A stretch of 5,632 nucleotides of DNA from Alphaproteobacteria bacterium (GTDB taxonomy: Bacteria; Pseudomonadota; Alphaproteobacteria; Sphingomonadales; Sphingomonadaceae). The stretch lies in assembly GCA_016650315.1 (NCBI GenBank), contig JAENVZ010000123.1, positions 1 to 5,632 on the forward strand, in the 5' to 3' direction. The notes beneath the pieces are model-generated. The model made no database searches. It was given only the letters and a program-made list of their open reading frames with translations, and was not told the origin of the DNA. The translations under genes and the position numbers were made by a program. Shown here one piece after another: positions 1 through 5,632 of this stretch (the first letter of the stretch is position 1; each line of letters opens with the position of its first letter).

Positions 1-1768
1 ACCTGCCCATATCCGGGTGCAGGACACCTCACCCACCATATTATCGGGCCTGCAGCTCGTCATGGGCATGGCGCGCGGCCACGTCGTATTTCACCAGCCG
101 CGCGTCACCATCGAGCATACGGTCGCTGAAGATGTCGAGGTGGAGCGTCAACGCGTTTATTCCGCTTTTTCCAAAATGCGTGAACAGATCGAGCGGATGA
201 CGGGCCAGTCCGAATTCGGCGTCGACGGCGAACATCAGGAGGTGCTCGAAACCTACAAGATGTTCGCCTATGACGAAGGGTGGAGCCGTCGCATCAACGA
301 AGCGATCGACAGCGGCCTGACTGCCGAGGCCGCCATCGAACGTGTCCAGCAACGCACCCGGATGCGCATGCGCCAGATCGATGACCCATTGCTTGCCGAC
401 CGGATGCATGACCTGGAGGATCTGGCGAACCGCCTGATCCGCACGGTGTCGGGCCAGATGGGCACCGCGGCGCAATTGGGTTTGCGCCAGGACACCATTT
501 TGATCGCCCGCAATCTGGGACCAGCCGAATTGCTGGAATATGACCGCCGCCGGTTAAAGGGTGTGATTTTGGAGGAAGGGTCGCTGACCGCCCATGTCAC
601 CATCGTCGCGCGTGCGATGGGTGTGCCGGTGCTTGGCCGTGTCCGCGACATCCGGCATCTGGTCAACGAGGGCGACCTGCTGCTGATCGACGTTAATGAA
701 AACCGGCTGTTCATCCGGCCAACTCCGGGAATGGACGAAGCATTCGAAACCAAGCTCGCCTTTACCCAAAAACGCCGTGCCGCCTTTACCGCGATGCGCG
801 ACTTGCCATCGGAAACGCTGGATGGCGAACGGATCGAGCTGATGGTGAACGCCGGGCTTCGTGACGATGTTGCAGCGCTCGATGTAACCGGCGCGGATGG
901 CATTGGTCTTTTCCGTACCGAATTCCAATTTCTTGTTTCTGCGACCCTGCCCCAGCGCGAACGTCAACAGAGGCTATACAAGGATGTGCTGGACGCGGCG
1001 GGGGAACGCCCCGTCATCTTTCGAACCGTCGATATCGGCGGTGACAAAGCGCTGCCCTATATGCGTCAGGACGATGAAAGTCAGGAAGATAATCCCGCAA
1101 TGGGCTGGCGCGCGCTGCGCCTTGCGCTGGACCGCAATGGCCTGATGAAGGCGCAGGCGCGTGCGCTGCTGGAAGCGGCGGCGGGTCGAACGCTGCACGT
1201 CATGTTTCCGCTGATTTCCGAACCCTGGGAATTCGACGCCGCCAAGGCATTGTTCGAAGCGCAACGCGAATGGCTGACGAAACAGAAAAAAAAGGTTCCA
1301 TCGTGCATCCGTTACGGTGCCATGCTGGAAGTCCCCGCGCTGGCCGAAGTGCTTGACATCCTGTTGCCCAGGCTCGACTTCCTGTCGGTAGGGACGAATG
1401 ACCTGACGCAATTCCTGTTCGCCGCCGACCGCGCGCACCCCAAGCTGGCGGAGCGTTACGATTGGCTCAGCATAGCCATTTTGCGTTTTCTCAACCGCAT
1501 CGTGATCGCTTGCCGCGAATATGATGTGCCCGTCGGGGTCTGTGGCGAAATGGGTGGTCGCACGCTGGAAGCCATGGCGCTGCTCGGCCTGGGTTTCAAG
1601 CGGTTGTCGATCACACCTGTATCGGTTGGCCCGGTCAAGGCCATGATCCGTTCGTTGGAAGTAAAACCATTGCAGATTGAACTCGCGGCTTTGCTGAAAA
1701 GTGGCCGAAGCGATATTCGAGACGCATTGGCGCGATGGGCAACTGACCGGAAAATCGAACTTAATTAA
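1..1768 (+). CDS. ptsP: Phosphoenolpyruvate-protein phosphotransferase PtsP (enzyme I-Ntr), 5'-truncated by window edge
   Basis: This is enzyme I of the nitrogen PTS. It autophosphorylates from PEP and passes the phosphate to NPr and then EIIA-Ntr in the cytoplasm. Codons begin at base 2, and the frame is open to the window edge. A GTG at 17 is therefore probably internal, not the start. Numbering from that GTG, the helical N-terminal PTS domain spans about 10-150. The mobile phosphohistidine domain follows, with the likely active His193 in TAHVTIVARAMG. The PEP-binding barrel shows GLFRTEFQFL (297-306), FRTVDIGGDK (335-344), MLEVPA (436-441), SVGTNDLTQFLFAADR (457-472) and GVCGEMGG with Cys509, the expected proton donor. 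Family members are about 750 residues with an N-terminal GAF sensor domain, so roughly 170 residues lie off the edge. The early block GLQLVMGMARGHVVFHQPRV resembles the GAF-to-EI junction of PtsP and not plain PtsI. All catalytic motifs present are intact. Confidence 0.95.
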   Translation, partial: PAHIRVQDTSPTILSGLQLVMGMARGHVVFHQPRVTIEHTVAEDVEVERQRVYSAFSKMREQIERMTGQSEFGVDGEHQEVLETYKMFAYDEGWSRRINEAIDSGLTAEAAIERVQQRTRMRMRQIDDPLLADRMHDLEDLANRLIRTVSGQMGTAAQLGLRQDTILIARNLGPAELLEYDRRRLKGVILEEGSLTAHVTIVARAMGVPVLGRVRDIRHLVNEGDLLLIDVNENRLFIRPTPGMDEAFETKLAFTQKRRAAFTAMRDLPSETLDGERIELMVNAGLRDDVAALDVTGADGIGLFRTEFQFLVSATLPQRERQQRLYKDVLDAAGERPVIFRTVDIGGDKALPYMRQDDESQEDNPAMGWRALRLALDRNGLMKAQARALLEAAAGRTLHVMFPLISEPWEFDAAKALFEAQREWLTKQKKKVPSCIRYGAMLEVPALAEVLDILLPRLDFLSVGTNDLTQFLFAADRAHPKLAERYDWLSIAILRFLNRIVIACREYDVPVGVCGEMGGRTLEAMALLGLGFKRLSITPVSVGPVKAMIRSLEVKPLQIELAALLKSGRSDIRDALARWATDRKIELN

Positions 1769-1779
1769 GTGCATTAATG
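1760..1779. repeat. Two adjacent AT-rich palindromes at the end of ptsP
   Basis: CTTAATTAAG (1760-1769) is a perfect 10-base palindrome spanning the ptsP stop codon. CATTAATG (1772-1779) is a perfect 8-base one two bases later. They stand out in a GC-rich setting, but no function is evident. They lack the GC stem of an intrinsic terminator. Confidence 0.5.
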
Positions 1780-1802
1780 TGAAATAAATGCCGTCGACCA
1801 AG

Positions 1803-1831
1803 TTGACATCCATCGTCCGGCAATGTGAGAA
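1803..1831 (+). promoter_or_regulatory. Possible promoter for the rodZ-like gene
   Basis: A perfect TTGACA (1803-1808) lies in the gap after ptsP. The -10 region about 17 bases on (near TGAGAA, 1826-1831) is a poor match, so activity is uncertain. The TTGACA also lies within an alternative upstream reading of the downstream ORF, which the ribosome site at 1861 argues against. Confidence 0.3.
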
Positions 1832-1860
1832 AGCGCCGGGGCGTCACGCATCGCCGGTCC

Positions 1861-1865
1861 AGGAG
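1861..1865 (+). promoter_or_regulatory. Ribosome binding site deciding the rodZ-like start
   Basis: AGGAG, six bases before ATG 1872, selects this start over the in-frame ATG at 1788. Confidence 0.8.
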
Positions 1866-1871
1866 TTGGTA

Positions 1872-2693
1872 ATGGCTGCGGAAGAAGAAATTTCTCAGGA
1901 AGAACTCAACATCCACGGACCCGGTGACAAGCTGCGCATGGCCCGTCAGGCCATGAAACTGGAGCTGGAGGATGTTGCCGCACGCACCCGCGTGCCCATG
2001 CGCCTTTTGAAAGCGCTGGAAACAGGCGACTATGCCGCACTTCCCGGCAGCACCTATTGCATTGGTTTCTCTCGTGCTTATGCCCGGGCCATCGGGCTGG
2101 ACGAAGTGCAGATCGCGCGGGAAGTACGCGCCGAACTGGAAGCTCAAAACGCCATGACGGGGTCGCGCTATGAAGCGTTTGAACCCGCCGATCCGGCGCG
2201 CGTCCCGCCCCGTTACCTCGCCTGGATAGCTATCGTGCTGGCCCTGATGCTGGCGGTCGGTTATGGCATCTGGCGCACCCAGTATTTCACTGCGCCCACC
2301 GATGAGGAAATCGCGCAAACCGCGGCGGTCGAAGCGCCCAAGCCCGCACCAGCACGTCCTGGCGCAGTGTCCGTTCCAATGCCGCCCGCCCCGCCATCAG
2401 GCGATGTCGTTCTGACAGCAATCGATACGATCTGGCTGCGCATTTATGAAGAAGGCGGCAAGCGATTGTTCGAAAAGGAAATGGCGGCAGGCGAAAGCTA
2501 TACTGTGCCCGCCGATGCCAAAGACCCGCGGATTCTGACTGGACGACCGCAGGCGCTTCGCGTCACTGTCGGCGGCAAGGAAGTGCCGCCGCTGGGGGCC
2601 CCGGACAAGACTATCGCAGACGTTGGCATCAGCGCCTCGGCGCTTAACGCCCGTCCTCCCGCTCCACCGTCGTCTGGTCCCAATCTACCCTGA
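1872..2693 (+). CDS. RodZ-like helix-turn-helix / DUF4115 membrane protein
   Basis: A 273-residue protein with the three-part layout of RodZ, the membrane protein that links MreB filaments to the wall-elongation machinery. An N-terminal helix-turn-helix domain (about 15-88) contains LPGSTYCIGFSRAYA, the family signature. Its F66 and Y70 match the spacing of the aromatic residues that contact MreB in E. coli RodZ. One membrane segment (about 115-134) is followed by a Pro/Ala-rich linker (154-176) and a DUF4115-type beta domain (about 178-258). The expected topology is cytoplasmic HTH and periplasmic C-terminus. I chose ATG 1872 because AGGAG lies six bases upstream and the product starts just before the HTH domain. 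An in-frame ATG at 1788 would add 28 residues unlike the family and has no ribosome site. The symbol is left blank because the cytoskeletal role is inferred from architecture, and sphingomonad homologues are usually annotated only as HTH or DUF4115 proteins. Confidence 0.85.
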   Translation: MAAEEEISQEELNIHGPGDKLRMARQAMKLELEDVAARTRVPMRLLKALETGDYAALPGSTYCIGFSRAYARAIGLDEVQIAREVRAELEAQNAMTGSRYEAFEPADPARVPPRYLAWIAIVLALMLAVGYGIWRTQYFTAPTDEEIAQTAAVEAPKPAPARPGAVSVPMPPAPPSGDVVLTAIDTIWLRIYEEGGKRLFEKEMAAGESYTVPADAKDPRILTGRPQALRVTVGGKEVPPLGAPDKTIADVGISASALNARPPAPPSSGPNLP

Positions 2694-2747
2694 ACAGTTT
2701 GATTATCATGAAGCCAGAAACGATGCAGAATTCATCGCAGGTCAATC

Positions 2748-2775
2748 TTTACCCTGCAAGGAAATCCATTATGGT
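2748..2775 (+). promoter_or_regulatory. Weak candidate promoter for cpoB-tilS
   Basis: TTTACC (2748-2753) and TATGGT (2770-2775), spaced 16 bases, each match 4 of 6 consensus positions. They lie in the 132-base gap before cpoB, where separate initiation is plausible. The rest of that gap (2694-2825) shows only short weak inverted repeats and no terminator. Confidence 0.3.
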
Positions 2776-2813
2776 CGACCGGAGAATAGTGTGTCGGGCC
2801 AATTAATCATTTC

Positions 2814-2819
2814 AGAGGA
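2814..2819 (+). promoter_or_regulatory. Ribosome binding site of cpoB
   Basis: AGAGGA, six bases before ATG 2826. It is too close to the out-of-frame ATG at 2821 to serve it well. Confidence 0.7.
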
Positions 2820-2825
2820 TATGCG

Positions 2826-3704
2826 ATGCGCAAGTTAATCTTGATCGTCATGGGAGCGATTGCTGTTTCGACCAGCCCTGTGGTCGCGCAATCTTCCGAT
2901 GTCGAAATGCGCGTAGGGCGTCTGGAAAAGGAAATGAAGGCGGTCCAACGCAAGGTTTTCCCAAGCGGTTCCAGCCAATATTTCGAGCCGGAAATCGCCC
3001 CGGCGCCAGCAACGCCGACTCTTGCACCCGGCACACCCGCGTCATCGCCGATTGCCGACCTCACCTCTCGCGTAGACGCGCTAGAGGCCCAACTGGCGAA
3101 TCTCACCGGGCAGGGGGAACAGAATGCCTTCAAACTTCGTCAGCTTGAGGACATGTTCAACAAATACAAGGCGGAGACGGATGCGCCCCTCTCCCCCGCC
3201 GCCCCGCCAACCGTGAGTGCTGCACCGGCTCCAGCCAAGCCTGCCGTCGCAACTGCGGCCGATGCAGCCCGCAAGGCGGCTGTCGCGGCCATTGAACGGC
3301 AGGACACCGGCGACGCGCCCGAGGATGCCTATTTATATGGCTATCGCCTCTGGGCGGCCAAATTCTATCCTGAGGCGGAGGCGCAACTGAAAAGCGTCGT
3401 GGACAAATACCCCACGCATCGCCGCACCAGCTTTGCCCAGAATTTGCTCGGTCGCGCCTATCTGGACGAAGGCAAACCGGCCCTCGCGTCGGTAGCGTTT
3501 TATGAAAATTACCAGAAAAGGCCCAAGGGCGAGCGCGCTCCCGACAGCCTTGCCTATCTGGGCCAGGCGCTTGTTCAGCTCAAAAAACCCAAGGATGCGT
3601 GCAAGGTCTATGACGAATTCGACGATGTCTATGGCGCGACCGCAACGGGCGGGCTGAAGGACGTGGTCGCCAAAGGGCGCATCAGTGCCAAATGCACCGG
3701 ATGA
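2826..3704 (+). CDS. cpoB: Cell division coordinator CpoB / YbgF (Tol-Pal-associated periplasmic TPR protein)
   Basis: A 292-residue periplasmic protein. In E. coli, CpoB binds TolA and PBP1B and coordinates outer-membrane constriction with septal peptidoglycan synthesis. Residues 1-21 form a signal peptide (Arg-Lys start, hydrophobic core, VVA before Gln22). Heptad-like coiled-coil stretches lie at about 25-45 and 77-117, separated by a Pro/Ala/Thr-rich segment (about 55-75). A second Ala/Pro linker (120-145) leads to three TPR-like units from about 166 to 290, with YPEAEAQLKSVVDKYP, LLGRAYLDEGKPALA and YLGQALVQLKKPKDACKVYDEF. This is the conserved YbgF C-terminus. AGAGGA at 2814-2819 supports the start six bases downstream. 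An ATG at 2821 is in another frame and soon stops. The gene overlaps tilS by 20 bases. tolB and pal, its usual upstream partners, are absent; a rodZ-like gene lies there instead. Confidence 0.88.
   Translation: MRKLILIVMGAIAVSTSPVVAQSSDVEMRVGRLEKEMKAVQRKVFPSGSSQYFEPEIAPAPATPTLAPGTPASSPIADLTSRVDALEAQLANLTGQGEQNAFKLRQLEDMFNKYKAETDAPLSPAAPPTVSAAPAPAKPAVATAADAARKAAVAAIERQDTGDAPEDAYLYGYRLWAAKFYPEAEAQLKSVVDKYPTHRRTSFAQNLLGRAYLDEGKPALASVAFYENYQKRPKGERAPDSLAYLGQALVQLKKPKDACKVYDEFDDVYGATATGGLKDVVAKGRISAKCTG
3672..3677 (+). promoter_or_regulatory. Ribosome binding site of tilS, inside cpoB
   Basis: AAAGGG lies seven bases before GTG 3685, within the last codons of cpoB. It supports the GTG start and the overlapping arrangement. 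Confidence 0.65.
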
Positions 3705-4644
3705 CCCTTTCTCCTCGCGTTTCAGGCTGAATCTGGAAAGGTTGCTTGGTCGTCCGGCGGGACCGGGTGACCGTTTCGGCATTGCGGTTTCGGGCGGCCC
3801 CGACAGCATGGCCCTGCTCATACTTGCGTATACTGCCCTGCCCGGACAGGTGGAAGCAGCAACCGTAAACCACGGTTTTCGTGTGCACGCGGCGGACGAG
3901 GCCGCAATGGTCGCTCGATGGTGCCTTGAACAGGGCATTCCCCACGCCACACTGGCCCCGCCTGCCCCCATTACCGGCAATCTGCAATCTGCCGCGCGCA
4001 AGGCGCGCTATCGTCTGTTATGGCAATGGTGCGAACAGCGGGGCCTTGATTGGCTGATGACCGCGCATCATGCCGACGACCAGTTGGAAACGCTGTTGAT
4101 GCGCCTCAACCGGGGATCAGGTGTTGCGGGCCTTGCGGGCGTGCGGGAACGATCGGACCGGCTGTTGCGGCCGCTGCTCGGCTGGCGGCGCGCGGAACTG
4201 GCACAGATCATCGAACAGACAGGCTGCCCCTGTGTGCAAGACCCAAGCAACGCCGATGTCCGTTTTGACCGCGTAGCCATGCGCATGCATCTCCAGCAAA
4301 CGGACTGGCTTGATTCTGTATCGGTCAGCCGCAGCGCAGCGGCGCTGGCGGAGGCTGAAATCGCCCTCAATTGGGTGATCGCTGGCCTTTGCTCGCAATA
4401 TATTGATCAAAGTGACGAAGAAATCCGGCTTGCCCGGACCGATTTTCCCCGCGAAATTCAACGACGTCTGCTGTTGCACATGCTGGCCCGCCTTGATCCT
4501 GACCTGTCGCCGCGTGGCGATGCACTTGATCAAGCGCTGGTTCAGCTCGCTCTTGGTAAGAAATATACAATCGGTTCGCTGTTATTGCAGGGCGGTGATA
4601 TATGGACGGTGAAACCGGCCCCGCCCCGGCGGCGGCAAGGTTGA
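3685..4644 (+). CDS. tilS: tRNA(Ile)-lysidine synthase TilS
   Basis: An ATP-dependent cytoplasmic enzyme that joins lysine to C34 of the tRNA-Ile2 anticodon, making lysidine. This switches decoding from AUG to AUA and charging from methionine to isoleucine. The N-type ATP pyrophosphatase P-loop SGGPDS is at 36-41. VNHGFR (61-66), the tRNA/ATP-site block from NLQSAARKARY (99-109), AHHADDQLETLLMRL (127-141), RGSG (143-146) and DPSNAD (186-191) follow the family order. At 319 residues it is a short form with little of the extra C-terminal region found in the roughly 430-residue E. coli enzyme. The start is GTG at 3685, since no in-frame ATG precedes the P-loop, and AAAGGG lies seven bases upstream. 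The start lies inside the end of cpoB, so translation is probably coupled. The protein ends in a basic tail, PPRRRQG. Confidence 0.93.
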   Translation: MPNAPDDPFSSRFRLNLERLLGRPAGPGDRFGIAVSGGPDSMALLILAYTALPGQVEAATVNHGFRVHAADEAAMVARWCLEQGIPHATLAPPAPITGNLQSAARKARYRLLWQWCEQRGLDWLMTAHHADDQLETLLMRLNRGSGVAGLAGVRERSDRLLRPLLGWRRAELAQIIEQTGCPCVQDPSNADVRFDRVAMRMHLQQTDWLDSVSVSRSAAALAEAEIALNWVIAGLCSQYIDQSDEEIRLARTDFPREIQRRLLLHMLARLDPDLSPRGDALDQALVQLALGKKYTIGSLLLQGGDIWTVKPAPPRRRQG

Positions 4645-4684
4645 GAACGGCTGGGCTGAGAATGGTCCGCCTGCCCGACGGATA

Positions 4685-4712
4685 TTGTCATTTGGCGGTG
4701 ACCCCCTATCTT
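4685..4712 (+). promoter_or_regulatory. Candidate ftsH promoter
   Basis: TTGTCA (4685-4690, 5/6 to the sigma-70 -35) is followed by 16 bases and then TATCTT (4707-4712, 4/6 to the -10). The C-run before the -10, giving CCCCCTATCTTG, also recalls the C-rich -10 of heat-shock (RpoH) promoters. ftsH is known to be heat-inducible in E. coli. The expected transcription start near 4718-4721 would give a leader of under 20 bases containing little more than the ribosome site. The assignment is by eye; the sigma factor is inference. Confidence 0.5.
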
Positions 4713-4722
4713 GGGAGTCACC
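4697..4722. repeat. Inverted repeat / hairpin centred on the putative ftsH -10
   Basis: The arms GGTGACCCCC (4697-4706) and GGGAGTCACC (4713-4722) pair at 9 of 10 positions, with one C/A mismatch, around the 6-base loop TATCTT. No T-run follows, so it is not a classical terminator. As DNA it could be an operator covering the -10. As RNA in read-through from tilS it would form a stem ending just before the ftsH ribosome site. Confidence 0.65.
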
Positions 4723-4737
4723 ATATAGAGAGTGAAG

Positions 4738-5632
4738 ATGAACGACGATAAAGAGCCGCAGAGCAATCCCTGGATGAAAAGCGCCATGATCTGGGCGGGC
4801 GTGATCGTGGCGTTGCTGCTGTTCGTCTCCATATTTGATTCCCGATCGGTGTCGCCGGCAGGCGATTCCATCGCCTATTCGGAATTCCGGCAGAAAGTGC
4901 AGCAAGGCGAGGTCAAGGAAATATCGATCGCGCCCGATCGTATCAGTGGCACGCTCACCGACAACAAGACATTCAACACCATCCCCGTCAGCGATCCCGG
5001 CCTTGCCAGTCTGCTTGACGACTATAACGTCAAATATAGCGGCAAGGCGGAGGAACAGCCCAGCTTCTGGATGATCCTGCTCTATCAGTCGCTGCCGTTT
5101 CTTCTGATCCTGGGCATCGCCTTTTTTGTGCTGCGACAGATGCAGAAGGGTGCGGGATCAGGCGCCATGGGCTTTGGCAAGTCCAAGGCGAAACTGCTGA
5201 CCGAAAAGCAGGGCAAGGTCACGTTCAACGATGTCGCTGGCATTGACGAAGCCCGCGAAGAACTTCAGGAAATCGTTGAATTCCTGAGGGACCCGACGAA
5301 ATTTGCGCGCCTTGGCGGCCAGATCCCCAAGGGTGCCCTGCTCGTAGGTAGCCCCGGCACCGGCAAAACGCTGCTTGCCCGCGCGATCGCGGGTGAAGCA
5401 GGCGTACCATTCTTTACCATTTCGGGGTCGGATTTCGTTGAAATGTTCGTCGGCGTCGGTGCCAGCCGTGTACGCGACATGTTCGAACAGGCGAAAAAAA
5501 ATGCGCCGTGTATCGTCTTCATCGACGAAATCGACGCCGTCGGCCGCCATCGCGGTGCGGGCCTTGGCAATGGCAATGACGAACGCGAACAGACGTTGAA
5601 CCAGCTTCTGGTCGAAATGGATGGGTTCGAAG
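4738..5632 (+). CDS. ftsH: ATP-dependent zinc metalloprotease FtsH, 3'-truncated by window edge
   Basis: A hexameric inner-membrane AAA+ protease that extracts and degrades misfolded membrane proteins and some regulators. The first 298 residues are present. They comprise a short cytoplasmic N-terminus, membrane segment 1 (about 14-33), a periplasmic domain (34-109), membrane segment 2 (about 110-131) and the AAA domain from VTFNDVAG (161-168). Walker A is GSPGTGKT (204-211, Lys210), the pore loop FVGVG (237-241), and Walker B VFIDEID (260-266). Sequence stops at MDGFE, before the arginine fingers and the HEXXH protease motif, so about half the usual 640 or so residues are missing. ATG 4738 is secure: an in-frame TAG at 4726-4728 blocks extension, and a purine-rich site (AGAGAG, 4727-4732) precedes it. 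A candidate promoter and palindrome lie directly upstream. The second Walker A residue is Ser, where many FtsH proteins have Pro; the catalytic Gly-Lys-Thr is intact. Confidence 0.97.
   Translation, partial: MNDDKEPQSNPWMKSAMIWAGVIVALLLFVSIFDSRSVSPAGDSIAYSEFRQKVQQGEVKEISIAPDRISGTLTDNKTFNTIPVSDPGLASLLDDYNVKYSGKAEEQPSFWMILLYQSLPFLLILGIAFFVLRQMQKGAGSGAMGFGKSKAKLLTEKQGKVTFNDVAGIDEAREELQEIVEFLRDPTKFARLGGQIPKGALLVGSPGTGKTLLARAIAGEAGVPFFTISGSDFVEMFVGVGASRVRDMFEQAKKNAPCIVFIDEIDAVGRHRGAGLGNGNDEREQTLNQLLVEMDGFE

Noticed and set aside
974..1813. Long minus-strand open frame opposite ptsP
   Set aside because: It is fully antisense to a strongly conserved enzyme, its product has no recognisable domain, and GC-rich coding DNA commonly yields such frames.
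1788..1871. Upstream extension of the rodZ-like gene from ATG 1788
   Set aside because: There is no ribosome site, the 28 extra residues do not resemble the family, and a strong AGGAG precedes ATG 1872.
2721..2757. Short inverted repeats CGATG/CATCG and GCAGG/CCTGC before cpoB
   Set aside because: Five-base stems with loops of 7 and 11 bases and no T-tract are expected by chance.
2623..2838. Small plus-strand open frame bridging the rodZ-like gene and cpoB
   Set aside because: It overlaps the end of a recognised gene in another frame, and the product shows no domain or signal.
3333..4001. Minus-strand open frame of 222 residues across the cpoB-tilS junction
   Set aside because: It is antisense to two recognised genes, with low-complexity composition and no family resemblance.
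4616..4634. GC-rich self-complementary stretch (CCGCC/GGCGG) at the end of tilS as a terminator
   Set aside because: The loop is only two bases, no T-run follows, and it lies in coding sequence where the GC-rich Pro/Arg codons explain it.
1..5632. Mobile element, phage, defence or CRISPR content
   Set aside because: No transposase, integrase, array-like repeat or composition shift was seen; every major frame is a conserved core gene.

Overview
The window is an ordinary chromosomal core-gene segment of a proteobacterium. Five genes lie on the + strand, closely packed, and none is clearly accessory or mobile. The protein set suggests an alphaproteobacterium, most likely a sphingomonad (Sphingobium/Novosphingobium-like). 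The reasons are a GAF-type PtsP, a RodZ-like DUF4115 protein, a cpoB-tilS-ftsH run typical of alphaproteobacteria, a short TilS and moderately high GC with strong third-position G/C. The taxonomic call is inference from gene order and protein style; no database search was possible.

Layout. Bases 1-1768 hold the 3' portion of ptsP, enzyme I of the nitrogen-related phosphotransferase system; its N-terminal GAF domain lies off the left edge. After a 103-base gap with AT-rich palindromes and a perfect TTGACA comes a RodZ-like membrane protein gene (1872-2693). A 132-base gap with a weak promoter candidate precedes cpoB/ybgF (2826-3704), encoding a periplasmic coiled-coil plus TPR protein. tilS (3685-4644), the tRNA(Ile) lysidine synthase, starts on a GTG inside the end of cpoB. 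A 93-base gap then carries a candidate promoter whose -10 element is the exact centre of a near-perfect 26-base inverted repeat. ftsH (from 4738) runs off the right edge after its Walker B motif. No gap exceeds 132 bases. I see no tRNA, rRNA, CRISPR array, insertion sequence or attachment site.

How the genes fit together. cpoB and tilS form one translationally coupled unit. ftsH probably has its own promoter and may also be reached by read-through. The shared theme is envelope and housekeeping physiology: PtsP senses nitrogen state, the RodZ-like protein probably concerns cell shape, CpoB coordinates outer-membrane constriction with wall synthesis, TilS is essential for AUA decoding, and FtsH is the membrane quality-control protease.

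I found no convincing previously undescribed system. The most worthwhile lead is the palindrome around the putative ftsH -10. The separation of cpoB from tolB-pal and its place beside ptsP and a rodZ-like gene comes second.
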